DNA of 8,979 nucleotides from Brevundimonas sp. (GTDB lineage: Bacteria; Pseudomonadota; Alphaproteobacteria; Caulobacterales; Caulobacteraceae), in assembly GCA_012270135.1 (NCBI GenBank), contig JAAXIW010000331.1:1-8979 (forward strand), read 5' to 3'. The notes beneath the pieces were generated by a model. That model had not been told where the DNA came from, searched no databases, and saw only the letters and a program-made list of their open reading frames with translations. This document shows positions 1 through 7,318 of the stretch, piece after piece. Both the position numbers and the translations under genes were made by a program. Positions within the stretch are counted from its first letter, which is position 1. Every line of letters begins with the position of its first letter.

Positions 1-514
1 ACGACCCGCCCCCCGGCGGCAGCGAAGCCGCGCCGCGGCGGATCCCCGGCAGGACGATCTGGATGGACCGCGCCGCGCCCTGGGGGTTCGGCTGCAGGGC
101 CGCTTCCGTCAGCCAGCGCGGCGTCTTCTCGCCCGGCATGGCGGCCACGACGACCAGATGGATGGCGCCCAGCAGCACCAGCGCCCGGCCTGCCCCGACG
201 AACACGCCTATGAACCGGTCGACGCCGCCCAGCTGCGGATGCGCCTGCGCCCGTTTCGACAGGACGGAGCCGAAGATGCGGATGCCGAACTCGACCCGCA
301 GGAAGGCCGCCACCGCCGCGACTAGCGTCCCCGCCCAGTCCGGATCGAGCAGCGCCCGACCGATCGGCGCGCTCACCGGCAGCGCCACCAGGGCGATGAA
401 CGCCGCCAGGACGAAGCTCAGCAGGGTGATGATCTCGCGCGTGCCGCCCCGCACCCAGCCGGCGGCGGCCGAGCCCAGGATGATCAGAATGGCGACGATG
501 TCGAAACCGGTCAT
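1..514 (-). CDS. cvpA: CvpA family membrane protein, N-terminal part (cut by window edge)
   Basis: An open frame on the minus strand starts at ATG 514..512 (MTGFDIVAILIILG) and stays open for 171 codons to the left edge, so the C-terminus is missing. It shows about four hydrophobic segments (residues about 4-20, 29-50, 60-82 and 104-126). The RG..RE element after the first helix (R22-GGTRE) and the LGGVDRFIGVFVGAGR stretch (95-110) are characteristic of the CvpA/colicin V production family. CvpA is an inner-membrane protein; in E. coli it is needed for colicin V production, and its cellular role is linked to envelope homeostasis. The tail after residue 130 is polar and Pro/Gly-rich. It starts 28 bp downstream of the radA stop with no clear Shine-Dalgarno, so it is probably cotranscribed with radA. 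In many alphaproteobacteria purF follows cvpA; that would lie outside this window. The family call is strong; the exact role is less certain. Confidence 0.88.
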   Translation of the reverse strand, partial: MTGFDIVAILIILGSAAAGWVRGGTREIITLLSFVLAAFIALVALPVSAPIGRALLDPDWAGTLVAAVAAFLRVEFGIRIFGSVLSKRAQAHPQLGGVDRFIGVFVGAGRALVLLGAIHLVVVAAMPGEKTPRWLTEAALQPNPQGAARSIQIVLPGIRRGAASLPPGGGS

Positions 515-542
515 TGGGGCTCGAGAAGCGGGCGTTGCGTCA

Positions 543-1907
543 TCAGTAGCGGTTTTGCGAGATTCGTTCGACCGCTTCGGTCAGCCGGCTCACCGCCGTC
601 ACCTTCACGCCCTTGTCCTTCACCGTCAGCGGCGGCGACAGGGCCTGGTCGAAGCCCAGCTTCTGCGCCTCCCTGAGCCGCGCTTCGGCCCGGCCGACGG
701 CGCGAATCTCCCCCGACAGGCTGATCTCGCCGAACACCACGCAGCCCTGCGGCAGGGGCGTATCGGTCGCCGAACTGACCAGCGCCGCCGCCGCCGCCAG
801 ATCGGCCGCCGGCTCGTTGACGCGCAGGCCGCCCGCCACGTTCAGATAGACATCCTGATCGCCGAAGCCGAAGCCGCAGCGCGCCTCCAGCACCGCCAGC
901 ACCATGGCCAGCCGCCCGGTGTCCCAGCCGACCACCGCCCGGCGCGGCGTGCCATAGGCCGACTTCGAGACCAGAGCCTGCACCTCGACCAACACCGGCC
1001 GCGACCCCTCGATGCCGGCGAACACCGCCGCGCCCGGCGCCCGGTCCTTGCCCTCGCCGAGGAACAGGGCTGACGGATTGGCCACCTCGCGCAGGCCCGC
1101 ATCGCTCATCTCGAACACGCCGATCTCGTCGGTCGCGCCGAAGCGGTTCTTGCCCGCCCGCAGGATGCGGAACGGATAGCCGCGCTCGCCCTCGAAGCTG
1201 AGCACCGCGTCGACCATGTGTTCGACCACACGCGGCCCGGCCACCTGACCGTCCTTGGTCACATGCCCGACCAGCACCACGGCCACGCCCTGCGACTTGG
1301 CCAGCCGCACCATCTCGCCGGCGCAGGCCCGCACCTGGGTCACCGAGCCCGGCCCCGCCTCATGCGCGTCCGACCACAGGGTCTGGATCGAATCGACGAT
1401 GACGATGTCGAACCGCTCGCGCTTCAGCGTGCCGAGAATCTCCCGCAGCGCCGTGGCCGAGGCCAGCTCGACCGGGGCCTTTTCCAGCCCCATCCGCTTC
1501 GCCCGCGCCCGGATCTGCTCGACCGCCTCCTCGCCCGAGATATAGGCCACGCGCCGCCCGGACATCGCGGCCCGGCCGGCCACGTCCAGCAGCAGGGTCG
1601 ACTTGCCCACCCCCGGATCGCCGCTCAGCAGGATCGCCGAGCCGGGCACCACCCCGCCGCCGCAGACCCGGTCGAACTCGGCCGCCCCGGGGGTGATGCG
1701 CGGCGGCTCGGGCGTGGCCGACTGCAGCGTCTCGAACTGAAGCCCCCGCGCGCGGCTGGTCGCCGTCGGCTTCAGCGCCCCCGGCGGAGCCGAGCGGCTC
1801 TCCTCCACGATCGAGTTCCACTGCCCGCACGCGCCGCACTGGCCGGACCACTTTCCGTGGACCGCCCCGCAGGACTGACAAACATGGATTGCGCCGTCTC
1901 GAGCCAT
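543..1907 (-). CDS. radA: DNA repair protein RadA (Sms), recombination helicase-like ATPase
   Basis: This is a full-length 454-residue RadA, matching the usual family size. An N-terminal zinc finger carries Cys10, 13, 24 and 27 (CxxC...CGACG). The RecA-like ATPase core follows, with Walker A GDPGVGKST at 96-104, a Walker B-like strand DIVIVDS at 167-173, and the RadA signature KNRFG at 253-257. The C-terminal third (about 280-454) is the Lon-protease-like, catalytically inactive domain, including YLNVAGGLRVNEPAADLA (353-370) and GEISLSGEIRAVGR (393-406). RadA drives branch migration and D-loop extension during homologous recombination, cooperating with RecA in the cytoplasm. The start is ATG 1907..1905 (MARDGAIHVC), the usual RadA beginning just ahead of the zinc finger; the ribosome site upstream is weak. 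It is followed 28 bp later by cvpA on the same strand, a common alphaproteobacterial arrangement. No damage or truncation was seen. Confidence 0.97.
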   Translation of the reverse strand: MARDGAIHVCQSCGAVHGKWSGQCGACGQWNSIVEESRSAPPGALKPTATSRARGLQFETLQSATPEPPRITPGAAEFDRVCGGGVVPGSAILLSGDPGVGKSTLLLDVAGRAAMSGRRVAYISGEEAVEQIRARAKRMGLEKAPVELASATALREILGTLKRERFDIVIVDSIQTLWSDAHEAGPGSVTQVRACAGEMVRLAKSQGVAVVLVGHVTKDGQVAGPRVVEHMVDAVLSFEGERGYPFRILRAGKNRFGATDEIGVFEMSDAGLREVANPSALFLGEGKDRAPGAAVFAGIEGSRPVLVEVQALVSKSAYGTPRRAVVGWDTGRLAMVLAVLEARCGFGFGDQDVYLNVAGGLRVNEPAADLAAAAALVSSATDTPLPQGCVVFGEISLSGEIRAVGRAEARLREAQKLGFDQALSPPLTVKDKGVKVTAVSRLTEAVERISQNRY

Positions 1908-1985
1908 GCTGTTGGCTTACAGGAGTCGGTGCGGGTGGGGCAGGGGGCCCTCACGACCCTACGACCGATAATGACGCAGGGCCGA
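1908..1985. promoter_or_regulatory. Divergent intergenic region between radA and the small membrane protein gene
   Basis: This 78-bp gap lies between two divergent starts and must hold the leader and probably the promoters of both genes. I could not identify convincing -35/-10 boxes. It contains one GANTC site (GAGTC at 1923-1927), the recognition sequence of the CcrM methylase used by Caulobacterales. A short arm pair GGCCCT/AGGGCC lies at its right end, with a long loop. The role is inferred from gene orientation only. Confidence 0.4.
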
Positions 1986-2315
1986 ATGTCCGAGAAGAAT
2001 TTCTTCATCCTGTTCTGCGTGACCTGGGTGGCGGCCATGGCCTATGCGCTCAGCGCCTTCAGATTGCTGATCCGGGTGCGTGAGTTGAACGGGTCCGGGG
2101 CCGCCGGCGAGGCGCCGAACCCGATGGCCAATCCGCTGGAGCTGTTCGGTTATCTCGGCTGGCTCATGACCGGCCGCTACGCCCAACTGAACGACCAGAT
2201 CGTCACGCGCTGGGCTGGCATCGCGCGGGCATTGTTCATCGTCGCCCTGCCGTTGATCCTGATCACCTTCGCCGTGGCTCTCGTCCACGCCGACGTCTGG
2301 GCTCAGTCGACGTAG
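1986..2315 (+). CDS. Small two-helix membrane protein of unknown function
   Basis: A 109-residue protein beginning MSEKNFFILFCVTWVAAMAY and ending HADVWAQST. I do not recognise the family. It has a hydrophobic segment at about residues 6-26, a polar loop of about 55 residues containing Arg26, 30, 32, 64, 76 and 81, and a second hydrophobic segment at about 83-102. Positive-inside reasoning would put the loop in the cytoplasm and both ends outside. I chose ATG 1986 because AGGG lies 4 bp upstream; an in-frame ATG at 1971 would add five residues but has no ribosome site. The frame also runs open far upstream through radA, but that part is antisense to radA and is not coding. The last 13 bp overlap the end of alr on the opposite strand. 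The hydrophobic pattern, sensible start and position in a real gap between genes support it as a gene. Its function is unknown. Confidence 0.75.
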   Translation: MSEKNFFILFCVTWVAAMAYALSAFRLLIRVRELNGSGAAGEAPNPMANPLELFGYLGWLMTGRYAQLNDQIVTRWAGIARALFIVALPLILITFAVALVHADVWAQST

Positions 2316-3346
2316 CGCCGCGGCGCACGCGCGCCCACCGACGTCAGCAGTTCCCACGCGACGGTTCCGGCCGAGGCCGCCGCGTCGTCCAGCATCCTGT
2401 TCGGCCCGAACAGTTCGACGGAGTCGCCCACCGCGACCTGCACGCCCGTCACATCCACGGCGCAGACGTCCATCGACACCCGGCCCACGATCGGCCGCCG
2501 TTCGCCGCCGACCCAGACCCGGCCCGCCGGGCTGTAGCTGCGCGACACGCCGTCCGCATAGCCCGCCCCGACGGTGGCGATCCGGCGCGGCGCTTCGGCG
2601 ACGAAGCCGCGCGAATAGCCGACGCTCTCCCCCGTCGGCACGTCGCGCACCTGCAGCACCTCGGCCGTGAAGGTCGCCACCGGCCGGATGCGATCGTCCG
2701 GCCGGCCCTCCGGCCCGCCGCCGTAAAGGCAGATGCCCGGTCGTAACGCGTCGAAGGCGTAGCTCTCGCCGAGAAAGACGCCGCCGGAGTTGGCGAACGA
2801 CCGCACCGTCCCCGGATAGCGAGTCGCCGCCGCCGCGAAGGCGTCCCTCTGCCGCGCGTTCATCGGTTCGGACGGATCGTCGGCGCAGGCGAGGTGGCTC
2901 AGCACCAGATCGAGCCCCGCGAATGGCTCGGGCGCCTGTTCAGGGCGGAATCCGAGCCGGTTCATCCCCGTGTCGATCTGCAGGCCGCAACGCCCTCCGC
3001 CCGTCGTCCGCCACTCCGCCAACTGGGCCTCGGTGTTCAGCACCGGGCGCAGGTCGGCGGCGCGCAGCCGGGCGGCCCGCCCGGTCAGGCATCCGTCGAG
3101 GACATAGATGGCCGGTCCGGCCCCGAGCGCCGCCCGCAGCTGCTCGCCCTCCCGCGTGCGGGCCACGAAGAAGGTTCGCGCCCCTTCCCGCATCAGCCGT
3201 TCGGCGCAGGCCGCCGCCCCGAGGCCATAGCCGTCGGCCTTGACCACCGGATGCGCCGGTGCGCCGCCAATCCGCTCCAGGGTGCGAAAATTGGCGGCGA
3301 GCGCGTCGAGGTCGACGCTCAGCAGGGCGGGAGAGGGCGCGGGCAT
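2303..3346 (-). CDS. alr: Alanine racemase (PLP-dependent, fold type III)
   Basis: Interconverts L- and D-alanine with pyridoxal phosphate, supplying D-alanine for peptidoglycan. The 347 residues are near the usual size of about 360. The N-terminal TIM barrel carries the cofactor lysine in VVKADGYGLG (Lys36). DTGMNRLGF (125-133) holds the conserved Arg130, ANSGG is at 185-189, and RPGICLYG is at 202-209 with Arg202 near the PLP phosphate/pyridine region. The C-terminal beta domain has the second catalytic base in GAGYADG (260-266, Tyr263) and the substrate-pocket Met in GRVSMDV (288-294, Met292). No signal peptide is visible, so it is probably cytoplasmic. The start ATG 3346..3344 (MPAPSPALLSVDLDAL) fits the family N-terminus but has no clear Shine-Dalgarno. 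In many alphaproteobacteria alr lies close to radA and downstream of dnaB; here the upstream neighbour is a sugar-transport ATPase instead. It could be the biosynthetic or a catabolic enzyme (dadX); the sequence alone does not settle this. Confidence 0.96.
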   Translation of the reverse strand: MPAPSPALLSVDLDALAANFRTLERIGGAPAHPVVKADGYGLGAAACAERLMREGARTFFVARTREGEQLRAALGAGPAIYVLDGCLTGRAARLRAADLRPVLNTEAQLAEWRTTGGGRCGLQIDTGMNRLGFRPEQAPEPFAGLDLVLSHLACADDPSEPMNARQRDAFAAAATRYPGTVRSFANSGGVFLGESYAFDALRPGICLYGGGPEGRPDDRIRPVATFTAEVLQVRDVPTGESVGYSRGFVAEAPRRIATVGAGYADGVSRSYSPAGRVWVGGERRPIVGRVSMDVCAVDVTGVQVAVGDSVELFGPNRMLDDAAASAGTVAWELLTSVGARAPRRYVD

Positions 3347-3362
3347 GGCGCATCTAGGGCCA

Positions 3363-3388
3363 GCCCGTTGTGCGATGCAACAACGGGC
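3363..3388 (-). terminator. Stem-loop between the sugar ATPase gene and alr (possible terminator or attenuator)
   Basis: The arms GCCCGTTG and CAACGGGC pair perfectly over 8 bp. Inside them TGC/GCA can add 3 bp across a one-base bulge and a 3-base GAT loop. It starts 4 bp after the ATPase stop codon (minus strand) and ends 16 bp before the alr ATG. No T-run follows on the minus strand, so it is not a classic intrinsic terminator. It may act as a weak terminator, a 3' end stabiliser for the ATPase transcript, or a structure affecting alr translation. Confidence 0.4.
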
Positions 3389-3392
3389 CGGA

Positions 3393-4475
<1,083 letters not shown>

Positions 4476-4583
4476 GTTTCCTGCCCGCAGCTGCTTGCCT
4501 TGCAGCCAACGTAAACGGTTACAGATCAGGATCAATGCCGCCATCGGAGGGTGACAAGCGGTCCGGTGCTGCTAGGGTTCGGC
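4476..4583. promoter_or_regulatory. Divergent control region of the sugar ATPase gene and the bphO-bphP operon
   Basis: About 108 bp separate the two divergent starts, so both promoters are expected here. It is locally less GC-rich around 4508-4535. I see no clear sigma-70 boxes; TTGATC (minus strand, 4535..4530) is a possible -35 for the ATPase gene but lacks a good -10 partner. A LacI-type operator core lies at 4511-4522. A GGAGG at 4546-4550 directly abuts a GTG at 4551. Confidence 0.5.
4511..4522. promoter_or_regulatory. LacI-family-like operator (GTAAACGGTTAC)
   Basis: A 12-bp near-palindrome, GTAAACGGTTAC, has five of six symmetric base pairs and a central CG, the pattern typical of LacI/GalR-family operators. 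Its right edge (4522) is about 47 bp and its left edge (4511) about 36 bp upstream of the ATPase ATG (4475), a usual place for repressor control of a sugar transport gene. It also lies 40 to 62 bp or so upstream of the candidate bphO starts. No LacI-family regulator gene is in the window. The operator call is by pattern only. Confidence 0.5.
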
Positions 4584-5162
4584 GTGACCGTTACGCCCGT
4601 TCTCCCATCCTTGCGCGCCGCGACGGCCGACCTTCACCATGCGATCGAGATCGACGCCCGGGTTGAGGCGCGCCTTCGCGATCGCGCGTCCCGGGGGGAG
4701 ATGGTGGCGGGCCTGCACAACCTGCATCAGGCCGTCGAGGCCAGGATCGAGCCGTGGCGGCAGGCGCTGGAGCAGGCGGGTCATTCGCCGCAGGGTCGCT
4801 CGGCCGGGATCGGCGAGGCCCTGCGCGAGCTGTCCCACCCAGCCGGCCCGCCGCCTGAAGACGCCGCGATCGCGACGTTCGGCGAGGCGCTGGGCTGGAC
4901 CTATGTCGCCGAGGGCTCGCTGCTGGGCGGGCGCGTGATGCGCCGGGGCATGATCGCCGACGGCGTCAGCATGAAGGGGCTGGATTTCCTCGATCCTCAC
5001 GGCGACGAAACCGGACCGCGCTGGCGTGCGTTCCTGTCCGCGATGGAATCCGCGTGCGCCTCGGGGCAGGCGACCGGGGCGGATGTCATCAAGGGCGGTC
5101 GGGACGCTTTCCTCCTGGCCGCCGTTCTCCTGACCGCTCCCGTCCCTGCCGAGTTCGCGTGA
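4584..5162 (+). CDS. bphO: Bacterial heme oxygenase, biliverdin supplier for the phytochrome
   Basis: Opens heme to biliverdin IX, CO and iron, giving the chromophore of the phytochrome encoded next. The 192-residue protein, about the usual BphO size, has the proximal-His region LRAATADLHHAIE (10-22), where His18 sits at the heme-ligand place of the LRxxTxxxH pattern. The distal-helix Gly-rich motif is ALGWTYVAEGSLLGGRVM (about 116-133 with this start), matching the family's YVxxGSxLGG. I favour GTG 4584 (MTVTPVLPSLRAAT) because AGGG precedes it by 6 bp and it gives the usual short N-terminus. A GTG at 4551 would add 11 residues, but the GGAGG there touches the start codon with zero spacing. 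The stop TGA (5160-5162) shares its A with the bphP ATG (TGATG), so the two are translationally coupled. The HemO class is clear; its regiospecificity is not visible. Confidence 0.92.
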   Translation: MTVTPVLPSLRAATADLHHAIEIDARVEARLRDRASRGEMVAGLHNLHQAVEARIEPWRQALEQAGHSPQGRSAGIGEALRELSHPAGPPPEDAAIATFGEALGWTYVAEGSLLGGRVMRRGMIADGVSMKGLDFLDPHGDETGPRWRAFLSAMESACASGQATGADVIKGGRDAFLLAAVLLTAPVPAEFA

Positions 5163-7318
5163 TGACCGAGACCCTTGCCGCGGCCGGGCCGCTCGACCTG
5201 ACCGATTGCGATCGCGAGGCGATCCATGTGCCCGAGGCGATCCAGCCGCACGGCCTGTTGCTCGTCCTCGACGCCGACGGCCGCACCGTTTCCCGCGAGG
5301 CGGGCCGGCTGAGGCAGGTGACCGGCCGCGACAGCTGGCTCGGCCGCCACATCGACGACCTTCTGGGACAGGAGACGGGCGCCCGGCTCCGCGCCGTCGC
5401 CGGCGCCGGAGGGGACGGATTCGCGGGCCGTTGGCGGGCCGTGAACGGGCTGGAATACGACGTCGTCGTCCGTGGCGGCGCCGCCGGTCCGATCGTGGAG
5501 GTCGAACAGAGCTCCCAGGGCGCCCAGCCGGGCGTGGAGCTGATCAGCCGGCTCGACGCGGCCGGCGCGGCCCTGGAGCGGGCCGGCACGGTGCGGGCCG
5601 TCTGCGAGCGGGCCGCCGAGGCTTTCCGCGCCCTCACCGGCTTCGACCGGATCATGATCTACCGCTTCCTCGAGGACGCCGCCGGGCAGGTGGTGGCCGA
5701 GGCGCGATCGCCCGAGGTTGAATCGTTCCAGAACCACCACTTTCCGGCCACCGACATCCCGCGTCAGGCGCGGGCCCTGTATCTGCGCAATCCGGTGCGG
5801 GTGATTCCCGACTCGCACTACGCGCCGCTGCCGCTGCATCCCCCCGCCGTGGACGGGGATCCCCTCGACATGAGCGATTGCGGCCTGCGCAGCGTCTCGC
5901 CGGTCCATCTCCAGTATCTCAGGAACATGGGCGTCCGGGCCTCGGCCTCGGTGTCCATCATCGTCGACGGCGAACTGTGGGGCCTGGTCGCCTGCCATAG
6001 CGCCCGGCCGCAGCTGCTGCCGTTCGAGCTGCGGACGGCCGCGACCAACCTGGCCCGTTCCCTGGCGCGGCAGATCAAGGCCAAGGGCGACGCCGAACTG
6101 TACCGCGAGCGGATTCGGCTGCGCCAGGTAGAGGACGATTTCGTCGGCCGGCTGCCCGCCGACCGGCCGCTGGACCAGTCCCTCGCCGACCGGGGCCGGG
6201 ACCTCGCTGACATCGTCGATGCGGACAGCCTCGCCATCGTGGCGGGCGACAAGATTTTCCGCTTCGGTTCGGCCCCGCCCGAGTCCGCCGTCCGGCGGAT
6301 GGCCGAATGGGTGATCGAGCAACCCGGCCTCAGGCCCCTCGCCAGTCACGCCCTGTCCGCCGTCCATCCCGAGGCCGAGGCGTGGCGGACCGAGGCCAGC
6401 GGCCTGCTTGGCCTGCATCTGCAGGGCGAGGAGCCGCTGACCCTGCTGTGGTTCCGCGCCGAGATCGTCGAAAAGGTCCGCTGGGCCGGCAATCCCTCCA
6501 CGGCGGTGAAGTCGGGTCCGGCCGGGGTCCTGACGCCCCGGGCGTCGGTCGAGGCCTGGTCGGAAACCGTGCGCGGCCGCTCCCGCCGCTGGAGTCCTTC
6601 CCAGATCGAGTCGGCCCTCCGCCTCCGCGACGCCCTGCTGGATTTCGCCGCCGTCACCCGTCTGCGGAGCCTCAACCGCACGCTGCGGGCCTCGCTCGAC
6701 GAGCGGGATCTGCGCCTTGAGCAGCAGGAGTTCCTGATCCGGGAGGTCAATCACCGGGTCCAGAACAGCCTGACCCTGGTCTCGTCCTTCCTCGGCCTCC
6801 AGGCCCGCCAGACCGACCCCGCCGCCCGTGACCAGTTGCTGGAAGCGCGCCGCCGCGTCCGCGCCGTCTCGATGGTGCACAGCCGCCTCTACCGCGCCGA
6901 GGCCAGTTCGTCCGTGGATCTGTCGCGCTATTTCGCCGAGCTGATCGACGACCTGGGTGGATCGATGGGCGCGGACTGGAGCGCCCGTCTGGAGCACGAT
7001 CTCGCGCCGGTCCGCGTCGAGGCCGGCCGGGCCGTCACCCTCGGCCTGATCCTGACCGAACTGATCATCAACGCCCAGAAATACGCCTATGACGGCGAGC
7101 CCGGACCGATCCTCATCTGTCTTGAGGAGAACGCCGAAGCGCTGCGCCTCGTCGTCGAGGATTCAGGCAAGGGCGGTCACAAGTCCGGCGGGGGTTTCGG
7201 CTCGATGCTGATCGGCAGTCTGGTCGGCCAGCTGGGCGGCGAGCTCGACTACCATGACGCCCGACCGGGCCTCCGCGCCGTGCTCAAGGCTCCGATCGAC
7301 CGAAGCCCGGGGGGTTAG
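5162..7318 (+). CDS. bphP: Bacteriophytochrome histidine kinase (PAS-GAF-PHY-HisKA_2-HATPase)
   Basis: A 718-residue red/far-red photoreceptor kinase. The N-terminal Cys16, in TDCDREAIHVPEAIQPHG, is the biliverdin-attachment residue of bacterial phytochromes, followed by the PAS domain (about 18-115). The GAF domain (about 140-305) has PATDIP (195-200, Asp198), Tyr207 and Arg213, Arg243, SPVHLQYLRNMG (His249) and ACHS (277-280, His279). By spacing these match Asp207, Tyr216, Arg222, Arg254, His260 and His290 of Deinococcus BphP. The PHY domain (about 320-500) keeps the tongue WAGNP (441-445) and PRASV (459-463; usually PRxSF). The output is HisKA_2 type: REVNHRVQNSL with phospho-acceptor His531, N-box LTELIINAQKYAY (631-643), and G-boxes EDSGKGG (666-672) and GFGSMLIGSL (679-688). 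There is no receiver domain and no response regulator gene nearby. ATG 5162 overlaps the bphO stop by one base; no separate ribosome site is seen. The protein has no membrane segments, so it is cytoplasmic. Its stop overlaps the helicase stop on the other strand. Confidence 0.97.
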   Translation: MTETLAAAGPLDLTDCDREAIHVPEAIQPHGLLLVLDADGRTVSREAGRLRQVTGRDSWLGRHIDDLLGQETGARLRAVAGAGGDGFAGRWRAVNGLEYDVVVRGGAAGPIVEVEQSSQGAQPGVELISRLDAAGAALERAGTVRAVCERAAEAFRALTGFDRIMIYRFLEDAAGQVVAEARSPEVESFQNHHFPATDIPRQARALYLRNPVRVIPDSHYAPLPLHPPAVDGDPLDMSDCGLRSVSPVHLQYLRNMGVRASASVSIIVDGELWGLVACHSARPQLLPFELRTAATNLARSLARQIKAKGDAELYRERIRLRQVEDDFVGRLPADRPLDQSLADRGRDLADIVDADSLAIVAGDKIFRFGSAPPESAVRRMAEWVIEQPGLRPLASHALSAVHPEAEAWRTEASGLLGLHLQGEEPLTLLWFRAEIVEKVRWAGNPSTAVKSGPAGVLTPRASVEAWSETVRGRSRRWSPSQIESALRLRDALLDFAAVTRLRSLNRTLRASLDERDLRLEQQEFLIREVNHRVQNSLTLVSSFLGLQARQTDPAARDQLLEARRRVRAVSMVHSRLYRAEASSSVDLSRYFAELIDDLGGSMGADWSARLEHDLAPVRVEAGRAVTLGLILTELIINAQKYAYDGEPGPILICLEENAEALRLVVEDSGKGGHKSGGGFGSMLIGSLVGQLGGELDYHDARPGLRAVLKAPIDRSPGG

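Noticed and set aside
1944..1983. GGCCCT/AGGGCC inverted arms in the radA divergent region
   Set aside because: It is only 6 bp with a loop of nearly 30 bases in GC-rich DNA; not a convincing structure.
1218..1985. In-frame upstream extension of the small membrane protein through radA
   Set aside because: This part is the complement of radA and has shadow-like His/Arg/Pro/Gly composition; the hydrophobic, ordered sequence begins only at ATG 1986.
4524..4533. GATCAGGATC, two GATC copies beside the LacI-like core
   Set aside because: It is short, with no symmetry beyond GATC itself; chance is likely.
4476..4544. The 23-codon N-terminal extension of the ABC ATPase (MAALILICNRLRWLQ...)
   Set aside because: It runs through the operator and control region, has no ribosome site, and precedes the normal family start MADVRLTGVTKSFG with AGGA upstream.
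4997..6997. A 666-codon open frame on the minus strand opposite bphO/bphP
   Set aside because: It is antisense to a phytochrome with all expected motifs, has no recognisable domain, and is rich in Gly, Arg, Pro, Gln and His as expected of a GC-rich shadow frame.
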